Made by a program: the position numbers and the translations under genes
Assembly (NCBI GenBank): GCA_011799875.1
Contig: CM022302.1
Location: 319,404,144-319,468,143 of the forward strand
Source of the DNA: Thinopyrum elongatum
Taxonomy: Eukaryota > Streptophyta > Magnoliopsida > Poales > Poaceae
Length of the DNA: 64,000 bases
Direction of reading: 5' to 3'
Notes under the pieces: model-generated
Told to the model about the DNA's origin: nothing
The model's database searches: none
The model's input: only the letters and a program-made list of their open reading frames with translations
In this document: positions 34,150 to 45,232 of the stretch, piece after piece
How positions within the stretch are numbered: the stretch's first letter is position 1
Layout: every line of letters starts with the position of its first letter

Positions 34150-36515
34150 CATGCAACTATAGGTGTGTCGTCAAAAAATTGGAATTTTTCAGGGGTTTTT
34201 TGGACATTTTTATACATTAACTTGGTTTTCTAGCCATTTCAGGTGCACAATTCAAAATTAAACTACATGCACATGCTCCGGTGCACCAAAATGGGTTGTA
34301 AAATCATATATGTGTCCATGGGTTTATGCTTATGTCCCATGCAAGAAATGGGGATGAATTTCGAACACCACGACACCATGGCACTCCGGCAAACATTGAG
34401 GTACTTGCTTTTGTAATTCTAGTAAATCCAAAATCCGTCTGAAATTCATGAACCTTGGCATGCTATCATGGAATGGTATCAACATGCTGGGGTAAAAAAT
34501 ATTGTCCCACTTGGGGCAGGTTATGGTATAAGCTTCTCACAAACCAGAGCTTCTCACAAGAAGCCTCATGGTTCCGTTAGGGAAACGTGTCACCTTTGTG
34601 GACAAAACGATATTCGCCGCCTCTTGCTTTCAATTTTTTTTCTGGTGTCAACGTAGAACAACACGAGTGTCATGTTAAATTTTGGAATTTTTCAGGGTTC
34701 GTTTGGACATTTTTATATGTTAAATGAGTTTTCTAGGCATTTATGTGCATAATTCAAAATTGAACTACATGCACATGGTCCAGTGCATAAAAACGGGTTG
34801 AAAAATCAAATGTGTGTCCTTGGTTGCAAGCTTAGGTCACATGCAAGAAATGAGAATGAATGTCAAACACCTTGGCACGGTCGCTTGGCCGCCAACATTG
34901 AGATACATGGTTTTAAAATTCTAGTAAATCGAAAACTCGTCTGAAATTCATGAAACTTGACATGATATCATGGAACGGCATCAACATGCCGTGGTAAAAA
35001 TATTGTCCAATTTGGGGCAGGTTTGGGTATAAGCTTCTTGCAAACCAGAGCTTCTCACAACAAGCCTGATGGTTTTGGTAGGGAACGTGCCACCTTGGGG
35101 GACGAAACGATATCCGTTGCCTCTTCTTACTTTCAAATTTTTTCTCATGCCAACATAGAACAACATGAGTGTTGTGTTAATTTTTGGGATTTTTCGGGGT
35201 TCGCTTGGACATTTTTATACATTAACTGAGTTTTCTATGCATTTATGTGCATAATTCAAATTTGAACTACATGCACATGCTCCAGTGCATATAAATGGGT
35301 TTAAAATTGAAATGTGTGTCCTTGGTTGCATGCTTAAGTCGCATGCAAGAAATGAGAATGAATGTCAAACACCTTGCCACCGTCGCTCGGCTGCTAACAT
35401 TGAGATACATGGTTTTTAAATTCTAGTAAATCGAAAATGCGTCTGAAATTTATGAAACTTGACATGCTAGCATGGAACGGCATCAACATGCCGTGGTAAA
35501 AATATTGTCCCAATTTGGGCAGGTTGGTGTATAAGCTTCTCACAAACCAGAGCTTCTCACAACAAGCCTCATGGTTAAGGTAGGGAACATTTCACCTTTC
35601 TGGACAAAACGATATCCGTTGCCTCTTCTTGATTTCAATTTTTTTTGTAGTGTCAACATAGAACAACAGGAGTGTTGTGTTAAATTTAGGAATTTTTCGG
35701 GGTTCGTTTGGACATTTTTATACATTAACTGAGTTTTCTATGCATTTATGTGCATAATTCAAATTTGAACTACAGGCACATGCTCCAGTGCATGTAAATT
35801 GGTTGAAAAATCAAATCTATGTCCTTGGTTGCATGCTTAGGTCCCATGTAAGAAATGGGAATGAATGCCAAACACCTTGCCACCGTCGCTCAGCTGCAAA
35901 CATTGAGATACATGGTTTTTAAATTCTAGTAAATCCAAAACTCGTCTGAAGTTCATGAAACTTGACATGCTATCATAGAGCGGCATCAACATGCTGTGGT
36001 AAAAAAATAGTCCCATTTGGGGTAAGTTTGGGTATAAGCTTCTCGCAAACCAGAGCTTCTCACAACAAGCATGATGGTTTCGGTAGGGAGCGTGCCACCT
36101 TTGGGGACGAAACGATATCCGTTGCCTCTTCTTGCTTTCAAAATTTTTCTAGTGTCAATATAGAACAACAGGAGTGTTGTGTCAATTTTTGGGATTTTTT
36201 GGGGTTCGCTTGGACATTTTCATACATTAACTGGGTTTTCTAGGCAGTTTATGTGCATAATTCAAATTTGAACTACATGCACATGCTCCAGTGCAGAAAA
36301 ATGGGTTGACATATCAAATGTGTGTCCTTGGGTGCATGCTTAGGTCCCATGCAAGAAATGGGAATGAATTTCAAACACCAGGGCACTTATGATTGCCGGC
36401 AAAATGTTGAGGTACTTTGTTTTTAAATTCTAGTAAATCCAAAACTCATCTGAAATTCATGAAACTTGGCATGCTTTCATGGAATGGCACCCGACATGCT
36501 GTGGTATTTTTCGTG
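34150..36515. repeat. 503-bp tandem array, about 4.7 units, in CACTA-R
   Basis: The anchor 'catgc.gtggtaaaaa' recurs at 34491, 34993, 35495, 35998 and 36503, giving periods 502, 502, 503 and 505. Each unit holds 'ggaatttttcggggttcgtttggacatttttatacattaac', 'gcacatgctccagtgca', 'cttggttgcatgcttaggtcccatgcaagaaatg' and 'aacgatatccgttgcctcttctt'. One partial inverted unit lies in CACTA-L (about 17270-17560), so the array expanded in this copy. Short ORFs repeat in each unit and are likely not genes. Confidence 0.85.
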
Positions 36516-36959
36516 TCCATTTTGAGAGAAGGCGCAATCGAATAACAGCCAACAAAGGCATTTTGAAACAAATAGCTGCCACTTTAAAATCTCAAATGTT
36601 TGTATAATTTAAATCGTGTGCGTTCTGTTAACCATTCATGTGACACCACGTGTCTCTCTTTTAATGGCTATAGGAGGTGCCATGCGGATAGCTGCTTGAC
36701 TAAACGGGAGGCATGCGAGCGCAGTCTGGTGCGCAGGCTGACTGAGAGGCGTGCAAGCTGTCCTCAAACACATAGGCTCACCGGGAAGCGTGCGAGCTGT
36801 AAGCTGTGCAGGTTCACTGGGAAGCGAGCCCTTTGACTTCCATGGCCGCCCCCCTTGCTCGCATCCTCTCCATTAATGGCGCCCGAACCGCTGTTTAATA
36901 CGGGCGGCCGTACTGTTCGCCTCCCATTCCCCTCCCTCCCGCAGACCTCCACCAACGCC
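36516..36959 (+). promoter_or_regulatory. GC-rich 5' flank of the Pro/Ala-rich gene
   Basis: Contains three or four copies of 'ggctcaccgggaagcgtgcgagc'-type phrases (36713-36830) and 'ggcgcccgaaccgctgtttaatacgggcgg'. The first phrase matches, inverted, 16800-16950 in CACTA-L. Probably promoter or leader. No start-site element is identifiable. Confidence 0.35.
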
Positions 36960-37566
36960 ATGGCGTAGAAGGATCATCTGCCACTAGTCTTCTAGTTTGG
37001 TGAAGTCGACTCCGAGCCGGAGGAGATAGAAAATAAGGAGGAATGGGGCCTCATGGACATGGCCCTGAATGAGCTGGCCACGGCGGTTGCTGCCCCCGCG
37101 CCCGTCCCAGCTCCAATCCCCGCGCCCGCGCCAGCGACCATCCCAGTAGCATTGACAGGCTGGTCGCCGAGCACTATCGCTGAGCTGGAAGCCGCGGGCG
37201 TCAGCGAGGTCTCAGCGGACCCGCGCGAGCTCGTGTACATGCCAGTGCCAGCGCCCGTGCCCGTGCCTGTGCGCGCCCCTACACCCACCGCGGCGCCGGT
37301 CCCTGTGCGTTTGCTAGCACCTGCCGCGCCCGTGCCCGTGCGCGCGCCCCCCTCAGCGGCATGGGACGCCGCCGTCGACCACTACCTCACAGCACCGTGA
37401 GTTGCCGTCCTCCCGCGCCTCGCCCGTCGATCGCGCGACGACATGATGTTTGATTTCCAAGTGAAGAACATTATGTGCTGCCTTGAAGACTTAAAAAACG
37501 ACGTCCCGGAGGACGACAACGACAACGCCGGCGCAGCACGCCGCCTCCGCCACCGCCGGAATTAGT
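36960..37566 (+). pseudogene. Pro/Ala-repeat gene of CACTA-R, with stops
   Basis: One frame from ATG 36960 (MA*KDHLP..) to TAG about 37566, with in-frame stops at about 36966, 36992 and 37398. The middle encodes an acidic segment (FGEVDSEPEEIENKEEWGLM), a low-complexity stretch of Ala-Pro-Val repeats (APVPAPIPAPAPATIPVA; PVPAPVPVPVRAP) and a helical tail (FDFQVKNIMCCLEDLKNDVPEDDND). Three lesions in 600 bp argue for a decayed gene. Not recognised. It occupies the place taken by the F-box pseudogene in CACTA-L. Confidence 0.4.
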
Positions 37567-38061
37567 TTTTTTTGGTTTAATACTGTATCTCGATCATATG
37601 AATATAAATTCAAAGTGTGAATGAATGAAAGATATGGTTTGAACGAACTTGCGTTTTTCTCTCTAAATGCACACGGCCGCTCTCTTCGTAGCGACGCAAC
37701 TGTCGGTCGGCTTGTAGACGACCATTCCCTGCCTGTTCAACTGCTCTATGCGTGTGGTTGCTCTCGGTTGAGGCGCCCGTGGTGCACTCTGCTCGCATCC
37801 CGTAGCGCGCGCTTTGCTCTCGCGTCCCTCCGGGTGCTCTGCCCTCGTCCCTCCACGCACGCTGCCAGTGTTTGGGGCTGGCGCACGATCACGTACGTTT
37901 GTGTGCATGCGGTTGCGCCGGGCGCGGCGCCACGATGCAGTTACCCACTGCAAAAACTGCCATGCGGATGCACCGAGAATCCAGGCCGCCCGGCCCCCAT
38001 TTATTCCTGCGGCCATTTACCTTCATCTCTCGCGCCACACGACACAATAAGCACGCCCACG

Positions 38062-38295
38062 ATGACACATACAGAGAGGACATCCAGCGGTTCCAACGGC
38101 GCTCCCCGTGGCTCCAATGGCGCTCCCACCGGCCAACGACGACAACGGCGGGTAGTTCACCACGCATCACGTAGTGGACACCCACGTGAGGGGGAAGGCC
38201 CTCTCGGTGGTGTACACGAACGAGCCGGACTCGGTGGAGAGCTCCATCCAAACTATGGAGCAGTTGCTTGCTGAGGACAAGTACCAATTGGTCGG
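38062..38295 (+). pseudogene. Exonuclease-like gene of CACTA-R, 5' part, interrupted by RLG-B
   Basis: Likely start ATG 38062, by homology with MSSGAP... of the CACTA-L copy (here SSGSNGAPRGSNGAP). A frameshift near 38150 moves to the frame DTHVRGKALSVVYTNEPDSV..MEQLLAEDKYQLVG. RLG-B enters right after GTCGG (38291-38295), inside the Exo I motif. The rest of the gene is at 58051-58599. The flank 37600-38061 is homologous, inverted, to 13461-13959 and is probably the promoter. Confidence 0.65.
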
Positions 38296-39166
38296 TGTCG
38301 GCGTTCTAGGAACCAGGGTACCCAGACTTGCCTACCCTGCGGCCCATGGCATGGCTCCCTCGATGGCCTGGTATGGCCCACCTCCAAGACCATCAAGACA
38401 AGACCCTCGCGAGGGGCCAAGCCTCGCGAGGCAGACGACACCAAGGCCTCCCAAGGGAGCGGCCTCCTCAGGCGGCCTCCCGAGGAGCGGAGATTTCTAT
38501 GCAGGTACCCGGCCTCATGAGGCTACGATGACGCAAGACATGACGACCAAGGCAGGCGGGCGCCGGCGGACGCAAAGAAGGCAGTTTCCTCTTTGGTGCA
38601 AAGGAGGCAAGGATAGGCGTGGGTTCCCGAGGAATCTACCAAAGGTTTCCTTCCCGGTGCTACGAGACCAAGACCACCAGCACGGCAGGACGGATGTCAT
38701 CTCCGAGCCCACCGCTGCGTCACGACCAGAAGCTTTGCAGGCGAAGACCACCTTTCGTCAGGATAAGATGTACTACTTGTTCCCTTTCAAATTGGCCACT
38801 GTGGGATCCCTTCCCGCCAACGTTTTGGGGGAAGAGGACAGAGGCCACTATAAATATAGGTTAGCCACCACCATAGAAGGGGTCGACTCACTCTCACCCC
38901 CGAGCCCTCGCGAGGTTGTTCATCCTCTGTGCATGTTCATCCTCAGTCCCTCGTGACGCCAATCCACCACAAAGCAGGAGTAGGGTTTTACACCGCAAGG
39001 TGGCCCGAACCTGGGTAAACTGCCGTGTTCATCTTCTTCCTTGCTCACACGAGTCCGGCTAGGCTAGGTTGTTGGTCGACGAGCTGGTAGGCTAGATAGG
39101 TTGAGTTCTTCGCACACGCCCCAGAGTTCAAACCTTTCTTGGGTCTGCGGAGCCCTGAATCCGATA
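38296..39166 (+). repeat. RLG-B 5' LTR
   Basis: Begins TGTCGGCGTTC and ends CCGATA, where the 3' LTR keeps CCGACA. In the first roughly 165 bp I count about 15 differences by eye from the 3' LTR, so the insertion is rather old. Confidence 0.9.
38849..38858 (+). promoter_or_regulatory. TATA box of the RLG-B 5' LTR
   Basis: TATAAATATA in the setting 'ggccactataaatataggttag', conserved at the same place in the 3' LTR (57733-57742). Likely the retrotransposon core promoter. Confidence 0.6.
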
Positions 39167-39183
39167 TTTGGCGCGCCAGGTAG
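39167..39183 (+). other. Primer-binding site region of RLG-B
   Basis: TTTGGCGCGCCAGGTAG directly follows the 5' LTR, in the position of a tRNA primer site. I cannot assign the tRNA from memory. Confidence 0.5.
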
Positions 39184-39238
39184 TGGCGTGTCGAAGTTCT
39201 TCTTCCACCGTTCACTCCGCTTCCGTTCCGTCGCTCCC

Positions 39239-41715
39239 ATGGCCGACACTTGCCATGTCTGTGCCAAGCGTCGGGCCGCTCGTGTCGCCCAGACGACACC
39301 CGTGGGCAACGGCGCTCCTCGCTGCCCCGCCTCCCCGGTGGCTAATGCTGCCACTGACCCTGCTGCTCGTGAGCAGCAGGACTTGTCGCTGCCGCCTTCC
39401 GTGCGGCGTGATGGCCGCACCGCCACTCCGTCGCCTACACCGGCCACGGCATCATCCTCCCATGTGCGCCGTGGGCCGGCGAACGTGCAGGCTGCGCTGC
39501 TCATGGCGCATGAGCTCCTACGCTACCGCCCCGCCAATGACCTCTACGACGACTGGCTCGGCCGCATCGCTGAGCTCGTCAATGCTGCCGGCGAGGCCCC
39601 TGTGCCGTCCCGCTCGCTGCCTCCCCCGCCATCCCAGGCGGGCGACGTGGCTCATGGTGCGCCTCCTCCTCCTCCTCGGCGCGATGTGAACCCGGAGCCT
39701 AGGCACAACGCGCCCCCGCGTGACCCACGGCGCGGGGGCGCCGGCAGGAGATGAAGCAAGCTGCCAGGTGGTGCAGCGGCCGCAGGCTGATGCGAGAGCG
39801 CTCCCGGCGCCGCAGCACCAACACCAAGACCGTGCGCCGCCCGAGGTCGCGGCGCGCGGGCGTCAAGACCAAGCTCCACCCATGCGGCCCGCACCTGTGA
39901 GCGCGGCAGGCTACCGTGCTTTCACCCCGAAGCTGTGCCGTGTCGTCTGGCCTGGCAAGTTCAAGCCGGATCTGCCTCCACGCTACGACAGCACTCCCGA
40001 CCCCGCAGAATTCCTCCAGCTCTACGAGCTGAGCATCGAAGCAGCGAACGGCAACGACAAGGTCATGGCGAACTGGTTCCCCAAGGCCCTCAAAGACGGT
40101 GCGCGTTCTTGGCTCCTGAACCTCCCGGTGGGGTCGATCTCCTCCTGGGACGAGCTTCGCGAGCGCTTCATCGCCAACTTCCAGGGTACTCGTGACCGCG
40201 CTCCTGCAGCAGGTGACCTGCCACGCGTGAAGCAGCCTCTAGGCGAGACCTTGCACAAGTACATACAGTGCTTCACAAACGTTTGCCTCAAGATCCCAAA
40301 GATGCCGGACGAGCCATCATTTCGGCGTTCTCTGATGGCGTCCGGGATGTCAAGATGAAGGAGGAGCTCGCCATCCACGAGGACTTGTGTTTGGCCCTGG
40401 AGATGTTCAACATGGCGAGCAGGAGCGCAAGGCCAGAGGAAGGTCGCCTCTCCCTCCTGGAGCTTCCGGAGGCCGATCTTGAAGACAAGAAGGCCAAGGC
40501 TAAGGAGGCAAAGCGCAAGGGCCCCATTGTGCTTGCAGCTGAACCTGAGATGAAGCGCGGTCATGACTACAGCGAATCCTCCAGGGGCAACCGCCCGTTC
40601 TGCGTCTTCCACAATGTCCACAGCCACAACACCAACGACCGCCAAGAGCTCAGGGCAATCCGAGACAGGAGCCTCGGCCGCCGCCCGAGCTTAACGACCG
40701 CTGCTACGACCGTGGAGGAGGCCGCGGTGGAGGCCGCTGGGACAACCGTGACCTCCGCCAAGACTGGCGTGACCAACCCCGTGAGGACCGCTAGCAAGGA
40801 CAGCTTCGTGACGGCCCCTGGCGCGATCAGCCTCGTGAGGACCGTCCTCAAGGCAACGCCAGCCTCCCTCCGCTGCCGCCGCCAAGGAGAAACGACGACA
40901 ATCGGCAAGACGATGGGGCTGTGGGCTTCCAAGAGCCTCGCGCGATTGCCTGCATCCTAGGTAGTACTCAGGCTCCCGCCTCTCATCGCATCTTCAAGCA
41001 GTTCACTCGTGAGGTGAACGCGGCCCTCCCCAAGCTTGAGGCATCGCATCCCCTCAGGTGGTCCAAGCACGCCATCACCTTTGACTCCACGGACCAACTC
41101 AAGTGCTCAGCCGCCGCTGGCGCGCTCCCGATGCTCTGCACGCGAACCATCAGCAACATCCTCGTCACCAAGACCCTCATCGATGGTGGCACGGGGCTCA
41201 ACGTTCTCTCCGTCGAGACATTTGAAACGCTCCAAGTGCCCTACGACCAGATCCTGCCCACCAAGCCTTTCTCAGGAGTCACCGAAGGCTCCACTGTTCC
41301 CCTGGGGCAGGTGCGCCTCCTAGTCACCTTCGGCCAGTGCGAGAACTACCACACCGAGCTCATCGACTTCGACGTTGACCACATCGGCCTCCCATACAAT
41401 GCCATCCTCGGGTATCCGGCCCTCCCCAAGTTCATGGCAGCAACTCACCATGGCTACAATGTCCTCAAGATGCCAGGAAGTGGCGGCATCATCACGGTCG
41501 CCTGCGACGAAAAGGATGCGGTGTGCTCCCTCGAGCGCGCTTACCAGGCCGCTGCGGTTGAGAACTCTGACGACAAGGGTGCCATCCTACCTCCTGAGGC
41601 CATCCCCAAGAAGAAGAAGCAGCTCCTCCCCAAGGGCCGTCAGGAGCCTGGGGTGCCTGGCGATCGTACCTCAGGCCCCGCGCCCTCTGTTGGGGCGCCC
41701 TTCCCTCTCGCATAG
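39239..41715 (+). pseudogene. RLG-B gag and protease, frameshifted
   Basis: Start ATG 39239 (MADTCHVCAKRRAARV). A Pro/Arg-rich N-terminal region shifts frame near 39730. The capsid part (39936-40320) has KFKPDLPPRYDSTPDPAEFL, WFPKALKDGARSWLLNLP, SSWDELRERFIANFQG and LGETLHKYIQCF, the classic retrotransposon gag core. A further shift follows near 40300, then a region with CVFHNVHSHNTNDRQEL (remnant zinc knuckle area), and another near 40930. The protease (40921-41715) has LIDGGTGLNVLSVETFE with the catalytic Asp at 41182, and later YNAILGYPALPKFMAATHHGY. The last part is Lys-rich. Three frameshifts abolish the polyprotein. Confidence 0.85.
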
Positions 41716-41843
41716 GGAGGCGCGCCTGGCGTCCCCCTCAGGTCGGGCTCGGGGGCTCTCTTCTGGAGGGCCTCTGACCTAACCAGTGTGACAAGGGAGG
41801 TGTTCGGGCACCACGTGGAGGCGCAAGGCGCGAGGCGCCACGC

Positions 41844-42236
41844 GTGCATGAATTTATCACCAAGGCAATCGAAGAGTTTCAGGAGGCGCGAGCCATGCGT
41901 GGCGAGCGTCACCCCGCACCACCGAGTGCAGCCGCGGCCCCTGATATGGACGGCGGGCTACGCGTCTGCGTCAACATCCCAGGCCTTAACAGGGCCGCTT
42001 CGCAGGACCACTTCTGGCCGTCCCGCGTCGGCCGGAGTGGGGGCTACCCCTGCAGCTACATCCGCATGCCGTTTGGCCTGCTGAACATGGCCGCCTCGTA
42101 CCAGCGCTTCATGAAGGGTGCCTTGGCAGCCCATGAGGCCAGGCATCAGGCGGTCTTGATGGAGGAGGTGCCGGACCCTCGTGAGCCTCCCGGACCTCCA
42201 GAGCCTCCCGGGCCTCAGGAACCGATCGACTCGTGA
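41844..42236 (+). pseudogene. RLG-B reverse transcriptase remnant with internal deletion
   Basis: DGGLRVCVNIPGLNRAASQDHF (about 41949) corresponds to the early RT motif 'RMCVDYTDLNKACPKD'. YIRMPFGLLNMAASYQRFM follows only about 20 residues later and corresponds to the motif well downstream. The intervening part, with the first catalytic Asp, is gone, and the frame ends in Pro-rich sequence without the YxDD box. Clearly inactive. Confidence 0.65.
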
Positions 42237-43841
42237 GGAGCAATCTCAGCAGCGCGCATCTTCAGCTACCCCGACTCTCCTACAGCGATGGTGCTAGGTA
42301 ACTTTTTGGTTTGTTCAACTGAGGGCGCCCCTCGGACTGCATCATCCTTGGGCTGCCAGGGCCGAACCCCGCAGCTGTATCGTTTTTGTGCATGTATCAG
42401 AACTGGCTTTGCCTTCATGAGTTTCCTAAGTATTTCAACTGCATGTCCGGTGCTTCGTCACTATGATGTCGCTGTGCCCTCGCTAACCTGCCCGCGACCG
42501 CCTCATGATTTAGGACTGGCACGGTGTCTGTGCTCGGGTTCGTCCCTGCAGCGTTGATAAATCCAAGCGACCGAGCTCTATCCCATGGGCCAGCTCCCGT
42601 GCGCGTCACCTCCCGTGGTCCTCGGTGCCTTGTTCTCACATGAGCTAATCGCGTGTGGGCAAGTAAGGGCACGTGGCCCGGTTCGTACAACCGCAGTTCG
42701 GCGCTTAGCCGTAGCGGGAGCCGTGCGCCGGCTATTTTTCTGTGGGATTGTTGCATGAGAAGACTTGGCATGGCGTCTGTGCTCGGGTCCGTCCCTGTAG
42801 CATCGATAAAACCAATGGCTGAGCTCTGTCTGGCGGGCCGGCCCCGTTCACGTCACCTCCTGGGGTCATTGGTGTCCGGCCTTCTCATGCGATAACCTCC
42901 GTAGGGGCATTCGGCGCAGGACCCCCATCACCCCATAGGTGTCTTAAGCGCGCCCCGCGCTGTAAAAATCAGGCGCAACCCACCTTGAGGTAGGGCCTCG
43001 TGAGTCCCGCGCTGGCTCATGAGTGCCCAGATACTCCTCCTCCAGTTTTGCCGTGCTAGCCACGCGTATGAACGGGGCTGTACATGCCCCGGAGTCTCCC
43101 CCAGAGGGAGCTCCCACCCACACACCAGTGGAAGCCCCATGCTCCGCGCTGGCAGACGACCTGGTCGAGGAGCGACTATGCCCACGCACCAGTGGAAGCC
43201 CCATGCTCCTCGCTGGCGGACGAAACGCCTGACGAGCAGCTATGCCCACGCCAAAGTGGAAGCACCATGCTCCGCGCTGGTGAATAAACAACTGGGGGTG
43301 CCCTAGTGGCCGCACTAACCTCAGGATAGCCTATCAGCTCTTCGTCTGGTCCTATCGTGTAGCTTCCCCCATAGGAGGTACGCGCGAGGGGGCTGGACAC
43401 GGGGGCTGCACCCAGGCCTGGCCTGGCGCATGCCACCCTACCAGGTGCGGGTACCTAGTCTTCTCGCGCCCCTCCTAGGAAAAAGCTGGCGGGGAAAGGT
43501 ATGGGGGCTCCAGGTTAACCTCGCTGTTGCCTACGCTTCCTTCATGAGGGCTGCTCGCACGTCAAGGGGGACCTCCTGAGCATCGTGACTCAGGGGCCTC
43601 ACTAGTCATGTAGCCCCTCACCCCTTGGTGTCGTCCTGGCGATCCGGACGCCCCAACTACGGCTGAGATATGCGCGGGGCTGGGCCCTGCCGGCACAGAG
43701 CATAAAAGCAAACAAGAAGGAAACAAAGCAGGAAAAGGAAACCGCAGAGCCCTAACAGTTATTACAAGCACAAGTGTTCCCCAATTTCAAACAGAAGTTT
43801 TATGCCTCCACGAGGCACGGTAAATGATTGCAGGAGTAAAG
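42237..43841. other. RLG-B non-coding region with short tandem repeats
   Basis: No gene. Two copies of a roughly 110-bp segment ('gtgtctgtgctcgggt.cgtccctg.agc..tgataaa', about 42522 and 42768), then three 64-bp units starting CACCAGTGGAAGCCCCATG at 43123, 43187 and 43251 (last diverged). GC-rich. It may contain the 3' end and terminator of the antisense gene. Confidence 0.5.
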
Positions 43842-45190
43842 TCAGGAAGAAGTGTCGCCACCACCTTGGCCGTCACCGCCGCTCGCCCTGGCTGCCGGAA
43901 GCCCGTCGTCAACATCGCTACCACCATCATCACCGCCACCCCCAACCTCCGCTGCCAGAGCCTCAGGGTCAGGGACACACATGAACTTCTTCAGCAGGGC
44001 GTCTACATGATCCTTCACGGCCTTCGCAGCAACGGCGCGGGACTCAGGAGCCACCAAGTGGATCAACGCGCCGAGGTTGAAGGTTGGGTCCTGGAGGTAG
44101 AGATGGCTGAAGACGCGCGTCGCAGCCGCGGTGAAGAGTGAGCGACACTCCATCTCCAAAAAGGAGTCCACTTCAGCAGCGGCACCCTTAAGCGCTTCGG
44201 CCAGCTTGGGAAAGAGCCCTGTAAGGCCATCCTCGGGGGTCGCCAGCGGCTCTTTGTACCCTCCCCCTTGGATGGAGTGCAATGCCTCGTGAAATTCAAG
44301 CTCAAGGGAGAGGAAGGCCTCGCGTCCTACGACCGCTTCCATCTTGGCGGCAGCAAGCACCGTCTCCCTGGCCTCCAGCTGGGTTGCCACCTCGGAGACG
44401 TGCCGAGCATGGGTTGCCTGGGCGTCGGCCACCTCTTTCTTCAGCGCGTCTAGGTGGCCGCGCTCCGCCGCTTGGTCAGGGGCCACCTGGGCCAGCTCGG
44501 CGTTGCGATCGGCGAGCTTCACCTCGCGGGCCTTCAGGTCCTCCTCCTGCTGCTGGAGCCTTTGGTTGTGCGAGGCTTGTTCCTCCTGGAGGGCCTTCAA
44601 GTTGGCCTCCGCCTCGGCGCGGCGCTCTTCGGTGGATGCGGTGTCCGCCAACGCTGCGTCACGAGTCTCCTTGGCTTCGGCGGCATCCTTCTTGCTCTCG
44701 GAGGCAACGGCCTCGGCCCGACCCCAGGCCATGCTGACGGACGTGTCGGCCTGGAGCCACCCGGAGATAAGCCCCATGCGCTCCCTCACGAGGCACCTGT
44801 CGGCATCCTGAAGATCGGCCCGGAGCTTCTCGAGTGCAGCGTGGGCTTCGTCCAGAGCGCCCGACCTAATGAGGGAGCCGCGGTCTGCTAGCGCGAGGGC
44901 CTGGGAAGGAGACGGCACCAGCTCGTCGGCTGGCGCCATCACCGGAGAAGCGGTAGCAAAAATAGCTTGGGGCGCCGGGGTCTCCGAGCTCCCCTCGAGC
45001 GTGACGGGCATGGACGGTTCCGCGCCCTGCGGCCCCACGGGGGCAGGTTCCTCGTGAGGCTGCACCACCATGTCCTGAGGGGCCTGCTTTGCCGCGAGGA
45101 GACGAGGGACGTCCTCCCCCGCGGAGTCCGGGCTCCTTCCTTCCTCTTCCTCACCACGACGCCCACCCTGGTCACCATGGATGGGGCGCT
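43842..45190 (-). CDS. RLG-B antisense gene, 3' exon (coiled coil)
   Basis: A long uninterrupted minus-strand frame. It opens after a good acceptor (tcatgctcacag, about 45191) with RPIHGDQGGRRGEEEEG and ends GGDGQGGGDTSS at 43842. The middle is a long heptad-like coiled coil (residues about 120-300, e.g. EERRAEAEANLKALQEEQAS, HNQRLQQQEEDLKAREVKLA), followed by TFNLGALIHLVAPESRAVAA. It continues the Putative_gypsy-type (PF04195-like) gene whose 5' exon is 56875-55427, now 10 kb away because RLG-C inserted in the intron. Function of these antisense proteins is unknown. The long open frame in a degenerate element is notable. Confidence 0.65.
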
Positions 45191-45232
45191 GTGAGCATGA
45201 TGCTAGTGAGTGCCAAGCAAAAACAAGGTAAG

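Noticed and set aside
34150..36515. Regular repeat spacing considered as a CRISPR-like array
   Set aside because: Units of 503 bp without unique spacers in a plant transposon. This is a tandem array.
37621..38274. 217-codon plus-strand frame as a gene
   Set aside because: Most of it is the 5' flank homologous to 13461-13959. Only its end overlaps the exonuclease gene start, in a shifted frame.
44282..44891. Several plus-strand open frames of 145-155 codons
   Set aside because: GC-rich complement of the antisense RLG-B coiled-coil gene, with no motifs of their own.
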